DNA of 64,000 bases from Streptosporangium becharense (GTDB taxonomy: Bacteria; Actinomycetota; Actinomycetes; Streptosporangiales; Streptosporangiaceae), in the NCBI RefSeq assembly GCF_014204985.1, contig NZ_JACHMP010000001.1, forward strand, positions 5,828,001 to 5,892,000, given 5' to 3'. Positions 40,240 through 47,293 of this stretch are shown here, piece after piece. A program made the position numbers and the translations under genes. Within the stretch, counting starts at the first letter, position 1, and each line of letters starts with the position of its first letter. The notes under the pieces were generated by a model, which saw only the letters and a program-made list of their open reading frames with translations, ran no database searches and was not told the origin of the DNA.

Positions 40240-40692
40240 CTACGCCAGCGGGTTACCCCGCTTCACCCCATCGGCGCCCCGAGCACCCTGACCCGCCGCA
40301 TTGTCAGGCAAGGTCACCCCGCGCAACCCGCGCGCCTTATACGAATACGCCATGCGGTTCTGCCCGTTGACTCAGGGCGTGACCGTCAGCCCCTCGAATT
40401 CCACCGGGACGAACGGCAAACCCGCCATCGCGGGAGGAGCCGGAGGAATCACCGGCTCGACAGGAGAGATGACTTTGACCGCAACCGACTTGGCCGCAGC
40501 CTTGACCGAAGGGTCGGCGTCCATTACCGGCACCGACCACATCAGTTCGCCCGTCGCCTTATCACGGGCGGGAACCGGCCTGTCTTGGGTACTCGCCTCG
40601 AAATCGAGCACCGGGGTAACCTCACCCACGACGTAGCAGCCGTGGGGGAACACCAGATGATGAGACACAGGGATCGGACCCTGCAAAGCCAA
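40240..40692 (-). pseudogene. Conserved actinomycete-plasmid protein gene with an in-frame TGA
   Basis: Begins MALQGPIPVSHHLVFPHGCY and runs 106 residues to EFEGLTVTP, then TGA at 40372-40374. Beyond it the same frame stays open for 43 codons to TAG 40240, and encodes VNGQNRMAYSYKARGLRGVT, which I recognise as the usual C-terminal end of this plasmid protein family (MAYSxKARGL). The stop therefore interrupts an otherwise intact ~150-codon gene. TGG to TGA would be a single change. The first 106 residues could still form a product. The gene lies upstream of traB in these elements; function is unknown. Confidence 0.75.
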
Positions 40693-41056
40693 CGATGGCC
40701 CCTTCCGTCGTTCCGGATAACTTGTACCCGACCAACGGCCGAAAGCCCCGCAAAGTTCCTCAAATCACACACTTACCAAGCACATCTTTAATCCGGAATC
40801 GGAGCAGCCCGTAAACCGAATCCGATGCATTGCCGAATTGTTCTTATAGGTATCAAGGCGGCAGCGCTCCGCGCCGCCGCCCGGCGCGGCACGCCCGTTC
40901 GCGCCGGGCGGCCATCGGGACCGGGCATGCGGCCTGACGGCCGGTCCCGGCCCGCGCCCGCCCGGCACGCCCGCGCGGACCACGCCGCCCGCCGCACCAG
41001 CCACCCGCCCTACCGACCGATCCCACCGCACCGGGTACGCGCCGCCGCCCGCCCCT
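40693..41056. other. Intergenic, no convincing gene
   Basis: 364 bases. 40760-40860 is moderately AT-rich and probably carries the promoter for the leftward plasmid-protein gene. 40870-41050 is Arg/Pro/Ala-coding in every frame and very GC-rich, without a plausible start or domain. Confidence 0.45.
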
Positions 41057-41470
41057 CTACCGATCGAACCAGCGCCGCGCGTGCCGACCATAGAGCTGGG
41101 TAATCACGACCACGGCGAGAAGGAAGTCGAACAGGGACAGAATCGTCAGCCCCGCAGTGATCCAGAGGTAGATCTGATTCAGAATCAGCAGGGCCTCAAG
41201 CACCGCAGCGAGATTGCGAATCCACTTCTTACGTGTGGCAAGGTTCGCCGCGAGTACGCCCATCAGCATGATGAACGCCACCCCGGCATAGAAGGACGTA
41301 GGTACATCCGTAGTTACGGAGATGCCTTCGGCGGCAAACCCTCCGGCGAAGAAGACGAGCAGGACCAGGAGCAGAAACCCCACCACCGCTATCACGATCT
41401 GCACCCACATCAGCCGCCGCGCCGTTCTGACATCCGGCGGCATCTCGTCCACTTGCTCAGGCAGGGTCAC
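41057..41470 (-). CDS. Four-helix membrane protein of the element
   Basis: 137 residues from GTG 41470 with GGGAGG upstream. Four membrane helices (near residues 22-45, 58-78, 88-105 and 108-128) after a short acidic N-terminus. It has no match I can name. The position among transfer and maintenance genes suggests a spread (Spd-like) or superinfection role by context only. Confidence 0.65.
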   Translation of the reverse strand: MTLPEQVDEMPPDVRTARRLMWVQIVIAVVGFLLLVLLVFFAGGFAAEGISVTTDVPTSFYAGVAFIMLMGVLAANLATRKKWIRNLAAVLEALLILNQIYLWITAGLTILSLFDFLLAVVVITQLYGRHARRWFDR

Positions 41471-41473
41471 TAA

Positions 41474-41886
41474 GCCTCCCGAAGAGAAGTAATCGAAATC
41501 GCGTGATCGAGACTATATGGACCCTCAAGAAGACGCGGCAAGAAGATGAGGCGAGATAGGACAAGCGAAACTTGCTCTCCCCGTATCGGGGCGCTCCGGC
41601 CGCAGGCCCCAACCGCTACGCGGCCCCTTTGGGGTGCTTCGCATTGGCGCCGGCCGCCTACGCTCCCGTAACCCGCTCTCCCCGTAAAGCGGTGGCGCTG
41701 TACCCAGCGCGCACATCGGCGCCCAAGTTCGTCAGCACGGCCCTTTTCTCATCTGACCAGCACTCACCGATACGCGCGGCACGCGAAGGCCGGGAAGGCC
41801 CGCGCCGAACCTTCCCGGCCAGACACGGCGACGCATACGGGGAAGAGTGCGCCGCCGTGCCGCTCAACCAGTGACGCCCCAGCGCC
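41474..41886. other. Non-coding block of the element with hairpins, candidate origin or transfer locus
   Basis: No gene. GCTCTCCCCGTA occurs at 41574 and 41675. GGCCGGGAAGG (41788-41798) pairs perfectly with 41810-41820 and may end the leftward small-gene operon at 41887-42932. Stems such as CCCCG-tat-CGGGG are also present. Elements of this kind need a double-strand origin and a cis transfer locus; this block is one place to look, but nothing proves it. Confidence 0.4.
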
Positions 41887-42222
41887 TCACAGAGGGGATC
41901 GGGGGTCCGTCACCACCAGGGCGTCACTGAGCACCGTCACGGCCAGCGAACCGGCCGCCATGACCTCACAGCACAGGGCGATGGAGTACACGCCCTCCCT
42001 ACCGGACGGCGCATGCAGCTCCACGACGCGCGACCACACCAAGACCGCAGGGTCACCCTCCGGCCGCCAGTTCTCCGCCCGCAGCACCACGAGCCCGAAC
42101 GGCATGCCCTCATCCCGCCGAAGCAGCAGCCCGTCACCGGCCCGCAGTTCCGCCGCAGGCCGCGCGAGAACCACTCTGTCCGCGATCCGGACCGCCACCT
42201 CCTGACCCGTCGTCCCTCTCAC
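41887..42222 (-). CDS. Small element protein, unknown function
   Basis: 111 residues, predicted soluble beta-rich protein (VAVRIADRVVLARPAAELRA, then LVVLRAENWRPEG). Its start overlaps the stop of the upstream gene by four bases (ATGA-type), so it is the third cistron of a three-gene run. I do not recognise a family. Confidence 0.6.
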   Translation of the reverse strand: MRGTTGQEVAVRIADRVVLARPAAELRAGDGLLLRRDEGMPFGLVVLRAENWRPEGDPAVLVWSRVVELHAPSGREGVYSIALCCEVMAAGSLAVTVLSDALVVTDPRSPL

Positions 42223-42554
42223 ACCTGCCCCCCGCAGCCGGAGGGGCGTTGCCGAAAAGTCGCGTAGTGCTCAGCGATCCGCCCGGCGGCCCGATCCAGC
42301 GCACTGACCTCCTGCGAGGCGTTCACCAGGCATCGGCGCTGCGGGTCCCATCCGGCCTGCCACCAGAACCGTTCCCCGTTGCACCACACGGTCAGGCCCT
42401 CGCAGACCGACACCACCGCCAGGTCACGCTCCCCCTTGACGATGACCGCGATCCCGTACCGTGCCAGGGCCTCCCCCAGCCGTCGCGCCGCCCCCAGCGC
42501 CGCCGAGTCCTGCACGGGCACCGCACCTCTCGGGTGCTGCCGATGCGGCCCCAT
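42219..42554 (-). CDS. Small element protein, unknown function
   Basis: 111 residues from ATG 42554; GTG 42521, with GAGAGGTG upstream, is an alternative start. Contains a Trp-rich mid-part (LTVWCNGERFWWQAGWDP) and a helical C-terminus. Immediately follows the stop of the 42555-42932 gene and overlaps the next one. Looks like an element-specific protein; no function can be assigned. Confidence 0.6.
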   Translation of the reverse strand: MGPHRQHPRGAVPVQDSAALGAARRLGEALARYGIAVIVKGERDLAVVSVCEGLTVWCNGERFWWQAGWDPQRRCLVNASQEVSALDRAAGRIAEHYATFRQRPSGCGGQV

Positions 42555-42932
42555 CTATGCCGCCTCCGCCGCCGTGATCAGGTCCGCGACCTGTTCCGGA
42601 TGTTGGCTCTCGACCGTGTGCAGGGAGCCGCAGCGCAGCAACACCAGGTAGAAGGCCGCATCCGGCCCGACGACGATCGTGGCCTCCCGCGCACCCGCCG
42701 CCCCCGTGACGACCAGCTCCGGCGCGTACCGCTCCAGATGTATCCGCAGCGGCGGCGCGTCCGGCCATGCGTAGTCCGCCTCCCGGTCGGCCCGCAGTTC
42801 GAGCTTGAGCGTGTGCTGAAGCCAGGCCCGGATACCCCGCTCATTCAGGAGCCGCTGCACGACCGCCAGCGCCCCGTCATGCATCCACACCGCCGTTTCA
42901 TCGACGGCAGGCATGGCTCTAGAGTTGTCCAT
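42555..42932 (-). CDS. Small element protein, unknown function
   Basis: 125 residues from ATG 42932 with GGAGGTG upstream; the frame is open to 43025 but that part overlaps a hairpin. N-terminal part helical (LAVVQRLLNERGIRAWLQHT), the rest mixed alpha/beta. First gene of the run 42932 to 41887. A strong hairpin (42959-42994) lies in its leader. Confidence 0.6.
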   Translation of the reverse strand: MDNSRAMPAVDETAVWMHDGALAVVQRLLNERGIRAWLQHTLKLELRADREADYAWPDAPPLRIHLERYAPELVVTGAAGAREATIVVGPDAAFYLVLLRCGSLHTVESQHPEQVADLITAAEAA

Positions 42933-42958
42933 GGATCGCACCTCCAGCGTGCGGTTAA

Positions 42959-42994
42959 GGATCTGCCGCAGTGGGCGAACACTGCGGCAGATCC
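42959..42994 (-). terminator. Perfect 15-bp hairpin between two small element genes
   Basis: GGATCTGCCGCAGTG (42959-42973) pairs perfectly with 42980-42994, loop GGCGAA. It lies 66 bases past the stop of the 43060-43344 gene and 27 bases before the next start, so it can end the first or attenuate the second. Confidence 0.65.
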
Positions 42995-43059
42995 GCCTAA
43001 CTACAGGTCTTAATCTTGACCTCACCAGGGAAAACGAGTGTCAGGCTCATCTACCGTCG

Positions 43060-43344
43060 CTACTGCTCTGAAGCTGCGCGGAATCTCTGGTAGAGCTGGT
43101 CCTGCTCATTCAGCAGGACCGCCAATTCCTCAGCGCTGGAAGCGTCTACGCTCTGCTGCAAGCCCTGCGTAATCGCCTCGTCAGAGACCGTCTCTCGACG
43201 CGCGGCGTACCAGCCGACAGGCTGCAAGTGTTCGTCCTTCCCCCGCCAGATGCGCCAGCGCAGGAAACAGGCACGCAGGCGACGCAAGGGTTCGTCGTCG
43301 TCTGCGTCCCAGTAGTGCAGATCGCTCGTGTCCCTGAATGCCAT
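43060..43344 (-). CDS. Small charged element protein
   Basis: 94 residues from ATG 43344. Highly charged and helical, with several Trp (FLRWRIWRGKDEHLQPVGWY) and an acidic glutamine-rich C-terminus. A 33-bp palindrome lies 69 bases upstream of the start and may control it. No family recognised. Confidence 0.6.
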   Translation of the reverse strand: MAFRDTSDLHYWDADDDEPLRRLRACFLRWRIWRGKDEHLQPVGWYAARRETVSDEAITQGLQQSVDASSAEELAVLLNEQDQLYQRFRAASEQ

Positions 43345-43412
43345 GCATTAGACGCTAGAGAAAGCACCACTCATCTACCACGGACAAGCATTCGGAGATT
43401 GCCCGTACTGAT

Positions 43413-43445
43413 CTCCCTACCCGTACACCGTGTACGGGTAGGGAG
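43413..43445. promoter_or_regulatory. 33-bp perfect palindrome, operator or terminator
   Basis: CTCCCTACCCGTACAC, one C, and its exact complement at 43430-43445. It ends 4 bases from the regulator stop (43450) and lies upstream of the small gene at 43344. The inner CCGTACAC-C-GTGTACGG has the look of a protein-binding site, and the regulator gene next door makes autoregulation or control of the 43344 gene plausible. It would also form a strong hairpin. Confidence 0.6.
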
Positions 43446-43449
43446 CTAT

Positions 43450-44646
43450 CTAATCTTGGAACGCCTGGACCAGAGTTCTCAAAGGCCCCGAAAGCCGCGC
43501 TTTACGCTCTGCGATGTCAGCCGTTAGCGTCTGAGCGAATCCTTGGTGGCGGAACCATTCAGGCGAAATGTCATGAGCATGGGCTGCTACTTCAATGGCC
43601 TGTTCCGTGCGTCTACGGTCAAGTAGAGCGCGGGACTCGTTGAGTAGGTGCCGCCCGTACTGGACTTTGAACAGGACGTTCCGGTTCACCTGCGCTGCCG
43701 CCTTGAGCGCCCGATCAGGCTTGTTGAGCGCCGTCATGATGTGTGTGGTCTGAACTGCCACGTGTGACGGCCCGAAGGACACCCAGTAATCATGGCGGTC
43801 GGCGCCTACGCGGACGGCCCCCGCCGAAGCGATACGGAGATACTCCTCTGCGCGGTCACCGTCCGCCCGCCCTCCCGAAGCAACCGCAGCATTTAGGATC
43901 AAGCCTCCCCAGGCGGTGATTTGCTGCGGCGGGGACTTCGACATGGACGGTTCGATCTCTTCGGCTGCCGTTACGGCCAGTTGCTCCGCTTCGTGAAGTC
44001 GTCCCTGATGCAACATCACCCAGGAGTACGTTCCGTACAGAGTCGCCAGTCGATAGCGATCATCGCCGTCTTTCGCTGTGTTGATGGCGCGCTCAGCAGC
44101 AATGGCCGCAGCGTCGTCACGTCCGGTGTGCACGAGAAGGCAGGCGGCCAACTGCCACGCATGCGCTAGCGTCGGCGCACCTGCTTGGGGATCAGTGGCA
44201 TGTAGTAGGCGAGCTTCGTTGATCAGGTTTGGGAGGTCAGCGGCTAGTACGCCGAACTCCCCACCGAAGTAAGCGCCGTAAGCACGTTCAAGCAGTGGCC
44301 ATAGGTCAGAGGCAGCAGCGGGTTCCCTGTCATGATCGGGATGAATCCCCAGCAAGCTGGGATTAAGCACAGCATCTCGGACAGTGAGCACCGCAGCGCC
44401 AGGCACTCGTTCTAAGGCTGGCTTTTTACCAGCGATAACGCCTGGATCGACGTCTAGCGCCCGCGCCAACTTCACCATGGATGCCCAGGACATGGACTCC
44501 CTGACATCACGTTCCAGCAGGGAGAGGAGATCGACGCTCAGTCCAGCCCGATTAGCCAGCTCTTGCTGGCTATAACCACGCTCCAGTCGCAGCGTCCGGA
44601 GGCGTTTGCCCAGTGTGGTGCTCCCATGCATGGTGCGCCCTTTCAC
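43450..44646 (-). CDS. XRE-family regulator with TPR-like C-terminal domain
   Basis: 398 residues from GTG 44646 (ATG 44631 also possible). The N-terminal Cro/CI helix-turn-helix is LRTLRLERGYSQQELANRAG, then LSVDLLSLLERDVRE. The remaining ~300 residues are helical repeats of tetratricopeptide type (LATLYGTYSWVMLHQGRLHE, AEQLAVTAAEE). Such proteins are frequent regulators in actinomycete elements and secondary-metabolite clusters, some sensing peptides or small signals. It probably governs the element's leftward genes or excision. Confidence 0.85.
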   Translation of the reverse strand: MKGRTMHGSTTLGKRLRTLRLERGYSQQELANRAGLSVDLLSLLERDVRESMSWASMVKLARALDVDPGVIAGKKPALERVPGAAVLTVRDAVLNPSLLGIHPDHDREPAAASDLWPLLERAYGAYFGGEFGVLAADLPNLINEARLLHATDPQAGAPTLAHAWQLAACLLVHTGRDDAAAIAAERAINTAKDGDDRYRLATLYGTYSWVMLHQGRLHEAEQLAVTAAEEIEPSMSKSPPQQITAWGGLILNAAVASGGRADGDRAEEYLRIASAGAVRVGADRHDYWVSFGPSHVAVQTTHIMTALNKPDRALKAAAQVNRNVLFKVQYGRHLLNESRALLDRRRTEQAIEVAAHAHDISPEWFRHQGFAQTLTADIAERKARLSGPLRTLVQAFQD

Positions 44647-44836
44647 CGTCGTGAATTGCCCACCAGACTAGTTGGTTCATTGATCCACCGAGATGAACGC
44701 TACGTAAGAGTGACCGTCCGTCCTGATCATCGCTGCGGGAAGACTTGGTTGGAGAAAACGCCTCCGGCGGGGGTACTCCGGCTCCGGGATGGGGCAAAGT
44801 GTGCAGCGCGCAGGTTTGATGGTGGCTGAGGTAGGG

Positions 44837-44990
44837 CCTGCTCATCCCGTCTGCCGTCGTCCCGGAACAAGCCGTAGCAGACCGGCACCAGGGCGCCAAA
44901 GTCGTTCGTCCGGTAGGGCGCTCCACTTTGGCGCCCTGGCACCGGCCCGCTACCCCTACGGGCGGGACGACGGCAGACGGGATGAGCAGG
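44837..44990. repeat. 154-bp nested palindrome near the right end of the element
   Basis: Outer arms of 28 bp (44837-44864 and 44963-44990) are perfect complements, beginning CCTGCTCATCCCGTCTGCCG. Inner arms CCAGGGCGCCAAAGT (44888-44902) and 44935-44949 are also perfect. Between outer and inner arms there are further partial matches (CCGG, GTAGC). Only ~110 bases separate it from the attachment core. The stretch 44647-45077 has no gene I can support. Confidence 0.85.
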
Positions 44991-45101
44991 CCAGGGGAAA
45001 GATGTACGGGTGATCGCGTGGCAAAGGCTTAGTCGAAGCGGCGTGACCTGCGGAAACTGATAACGATCAGGACACACTTAGTGCCTTAACTTGCTAGTCG
45101 G

Positions 45102-45107
45102 CTTCCC
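45102..45107. other. Attachment site, right end (core CTTCCC)
   Basis: CTTCCC shared with 34011-34016. Element DNA lies left (TTGCTAGTCGG), ATPase coding DNA lies right. Joining the two element ends gives TAGTCGG-CTTC-CCGACTA, a dyad centred on the lysine codon. Confidence 0.85.
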
Positions 45108-45230
45108 CGCACCGTTGGGACCGAGCAGCGTGAAGATCTCCCCGCGCCGGATGTCGAGGTCGACGCCGCGCAGCACCTCGGCCGCGCCGTAGTTCATCCG
45201 CAGCCCGCGGACGCTTACCGCAGTACTCAT
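45102..45230 (-). pseudogene. 5' part of the split ABC ATPase gene
   Basis: Codes for MSTAVSVRGLRMNYGAAEVL through GEIFTLLGPNGAGK, i.e. the first 43 residues up to the Walker A lysine, then runs into element DNA and stops at 45078. The start codon lies 8 bases from a palindromic operator. The 3' part is at 33294-34013. Confidence 0.92.
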
Positions 45231-45238
45231 GTGAACGA

Positions 45239-45258
45239 ATGTAGTAGGTGTACTACAT
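45239..45258. promoter_or_regulatory. Operator-like palindrome before the ABC ATPase start
   Basis: ATGTAGTA-GGTG-TACTACAT, perfect 8-bp arms with a 4-base centre, 8 bases upstream of the ATPase start codon. The form suits a GntR (YtrA-like) or TetR regulator. Because the element now sits 128 bases into the gene, transcription from here no longer reaches the permease, HTH and membrane-protein genes 11 kb away. Confidence 0.65.
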
Positions 45259-45341
45259 TTGTGCCAAGTCATACGACAAAGGGCGGTACACCTGTGTCAG
45301 GTGCACCGCCCGGTCGGTTCTCGGACGTTACGGGTGGCGGA

Positions 45342-47201
45342 TCACCTGGGCGCCGGGGGGCAGGTGACGGAGAAGGCGGTCGTCCCGTATCCCTTGTGGG
45401 GTGATTCGAGCTCCAGCTTGAAGTGGCCGGTCTCCGACCGGCTCGTGCCGTACGGGGCGGAGATCTTCTCCGTCTGTTTCCCGGCGGCGAACGAGATGGT
45501 CTGCGACTCCCCGATCGGCAGCCACTGGTCCCTGGTCAGGTTGCTCTTGCGGTACCACCGGTAGCCGACGGAGGCCGGACCGTCGGACATGGTGATCTCC
45601 GCGCCGAGCTCGAACGCGGCGGGTCGCTCGACCTCGCACTTGTCCTTCTGGGTGCCGGTCACGCGGATGATCGCCGGGCCCACGCAGACCGTGGTGAACG
45701 TCGCGGTCTCGCTCCGGCCGCCGCCGGCGGGGTCGACGATCTCCAGCCGTGCCCAGCCGTTCGGATTGTTCTCGCTGTAGAACGAATGGATCTTGGCGGT
45801 CTTGCTGCCGGGGGCGTCGAACGTCATGGAGTACTCGGCCTGCACGGGACCCCGGTGCGTGACCCACCGGTACTTCACGGTCATCGGCTTGGTGACCGTG
45901 ATCCGCGCGGTGAGGATGTGCTGCGCCACGTCGAGCGGCATACCGCACCGGCCGGTGTAGCTGGCCGGCTCGACCTTCATGTCGGAGGCGGTCGCGGTCG
46001 GATCGGGCTTCTCGTCGCAGGTGACGGTGAAGGCGGCCTGCGCGGTGTCCGGGACCGTCACCGGGGAGATGATCTTGAGGGTGCCCGAGCCCTTGACGAC
46101 GGGCACCTCACGGTCGCCCCGGACCGTCAGGGTGTGCGGCACGACGTCCTTGGCCCCCGGGGCGCCGGTGAAGGACAGCGTGTTGACCGGGCCGGCGCCG
46201 CCCTCGCTGTCGAGCCACTGGTACCTCACCTCGGCCGGGACCCGGTTGACGGCGATCGTGCCGGTGAAGGTCAGGGTCGTGGGGCAGGCGCCGGTGTAGG
46301 TGGGCCTGTCCACCGCGGCGGCCGGCGTCACCACCAGGTCGGGGCCGGGGTCGTCGCAGGTGACGCTGTAGGTCGCCCGCGGCGAGTCGATGCCGGACGG
46401 GCTGACGATCCGGATGGCCTTCCATCCGGTGGAGGTGGCCTTGACCGGGTGGGTGACGACGACCGGGCGGCTGCGCGGGCCGTTGGCCGGGAAGTCCAGC
46501 TGCTGGATGGGGCCCTCACCGCCGGTGCTGTCGATCCACTGGTAGCCGACCCGGGCGGGCAGCTGGGAGACCTGGATGAGCCCGTTGAAGCGGACCGGCT
46601 GCCCGGTGGCCGGGCACTGGCCCTTGTAGGTCGCCGGATGCGCGGTGACCGAGGCGGCGGCGCGGATCGGCTCGGTGGGGGTGTGCGGTCCGCCGCCTCC
46701 GCCCTGTGGGGTCTGGGGGGACTGCGGGGTGTGCGGTCGGGCCGGTGGGGTGGCCGGCAGCGGGTGGCTGCCGTCGTAGACGATGGGTTCGCTGCCGGCG
46801 CAGCCGACGGTGAAGTGGGCCTTGCGGGACAGGCCCTTCCTGCCGATGATCTCCACGGCCTGCCAGCCGCGGGCCTCCCAGTCGAAGGTCTGCCGGTCGC
46901 GGACGAGGAGTTTGCGGGTGCCCTTGACCGTGACGGTCTTGACGGCGCTACGGGTGCCGTCACTGCGGACCCAGCGGTAGCGCACCGTGCCGGAGCCGCG
47001 CGCCACCAGGCTGGCGGAGAAGCCGACCGTGGTGGGGCAGGCGCCCGAGTAGCGGGCCGGTCCGGCCTTGACGTTGCCCACGCTCACCCTGACCTGAGCC
47101 GCGGACCCGTCGGTGACCGACGCCTGAGCGGGCCCGGCCAGCAGCCCGGAGAACAGGACGGCGGCCGTGCCCAAACTCAGGACGAACGGTGTCGTTTTCA
47201 C
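45342..47201 (-). CDS. Secreted protein with about five Ig-like repeats
   Basis: About 619 residues from GTG 47201, with AAAGGGG upstream and a signal peptide right after (KTTPFVLSLGTAAVLFSGLL). Roughly five repeats of 90-110 residues follow, each opening with Y-x-G-xCP, then F-xG-I, VxYxW and GW-x-x-xxI, and closing with a second Cys (FTVTCD, VTCPP). The Cys pair probably closes each module. A Pro/Gln/Gly linker separates repeat one from the rest. No enzymatic motif or anchor. I do not know the family; an extracellular binding or structural protein is likely. Confidence 0.75.
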   Translation of the reverse strand: MKTTPFVLSLGTAAVLFSGLLAGPAQASVTDGSAAQVRVSVGNVKAGPARYSGACPTTVGFSASLVARGSGTVRYRWVRSDGTRSAVKTVTVKGTRKLLVRDRQTFDWEARGWQAVEIIGRKGLSRKAHFTVGCAGSEPIVYDGSHPLPATPPARPHTPQSPQTPQGGGGGPHTPTEPIRAAASVTAHPATYKGQCPATGQPVRFNGLIQVSQLPARVGYQWIDSTGGEGPIQQLDFPANGPRSRPVVVTHPVKATSTGWKAIRIVSPSGIDSPRATYSVTCDDPGPDLVVTPAAAVDRPTYTGACPTTLTFTGTIAVNRVPAEVRYQWLDSEGGAGPVNTLSFTGAPGAKDVVPHTLTVRGDREVPVVKGSGTLKIISPVTVPDTAQAAFTVTCDEKPDPTATASDMKVEPASYTGRCGMPLDVAQHILTARITVTKPMTVKYRWVTHRGPVQAEYSMTFDAPGSKTAKIHSFYSENNPNGWARLEIVDPAGGGRSETATFTTVCVGPAIIRVTGTQKDKCEVERPAAFELGAEITMSDGPASVGYRWYRKSNLTRDQWLPIGESQTISFAAGKQTEKISAPYGTSRSETGHFKLELESPHKGYGTTAFSVTCPPAPR

Positions 47202-47293
47202 ATCACACCCCTTTGCTCTCACAGAGAACTCATAGAGAAGGGGCCTGATCTTCTTGGCGCATGGTGGTGGAGCACTTGAAGATGGCTGCAATC

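Larger units (their letters stand above)
34014..45104. mobile_element. Integrated AICE-like element, 11,091 bp, serine-integrase type
   Basis: Bounded by the CTTCCC hexamers at 34011 and 45102, which interrupt one ABC ATPase gene. Content: a large serine integrase next to the left end, a rolling-circle Rep of the RepSA type, an FtsK/TraB-type DNA translocase, an HTH-TPR regulator, zinc-ribbon and small membrane proteins. Rep plus single-protein double-stranded-DNA conjugation plus site-specific integration is the definition of an actinomycete integrative and conjugative element; most known ones use tyrosine integrases and tRNA genes, so this one is atypical. Nearly all genes other than the integrase run leftward. 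Confidence 0.9.

Noticed and set aside
44570..44926. Leftward 118-codon open frame between the regulator and the palindrome
   Set aside because: It overlaps the start of the HTH-TPR gene and the left arm of the nested palindrome, and shows no domain.
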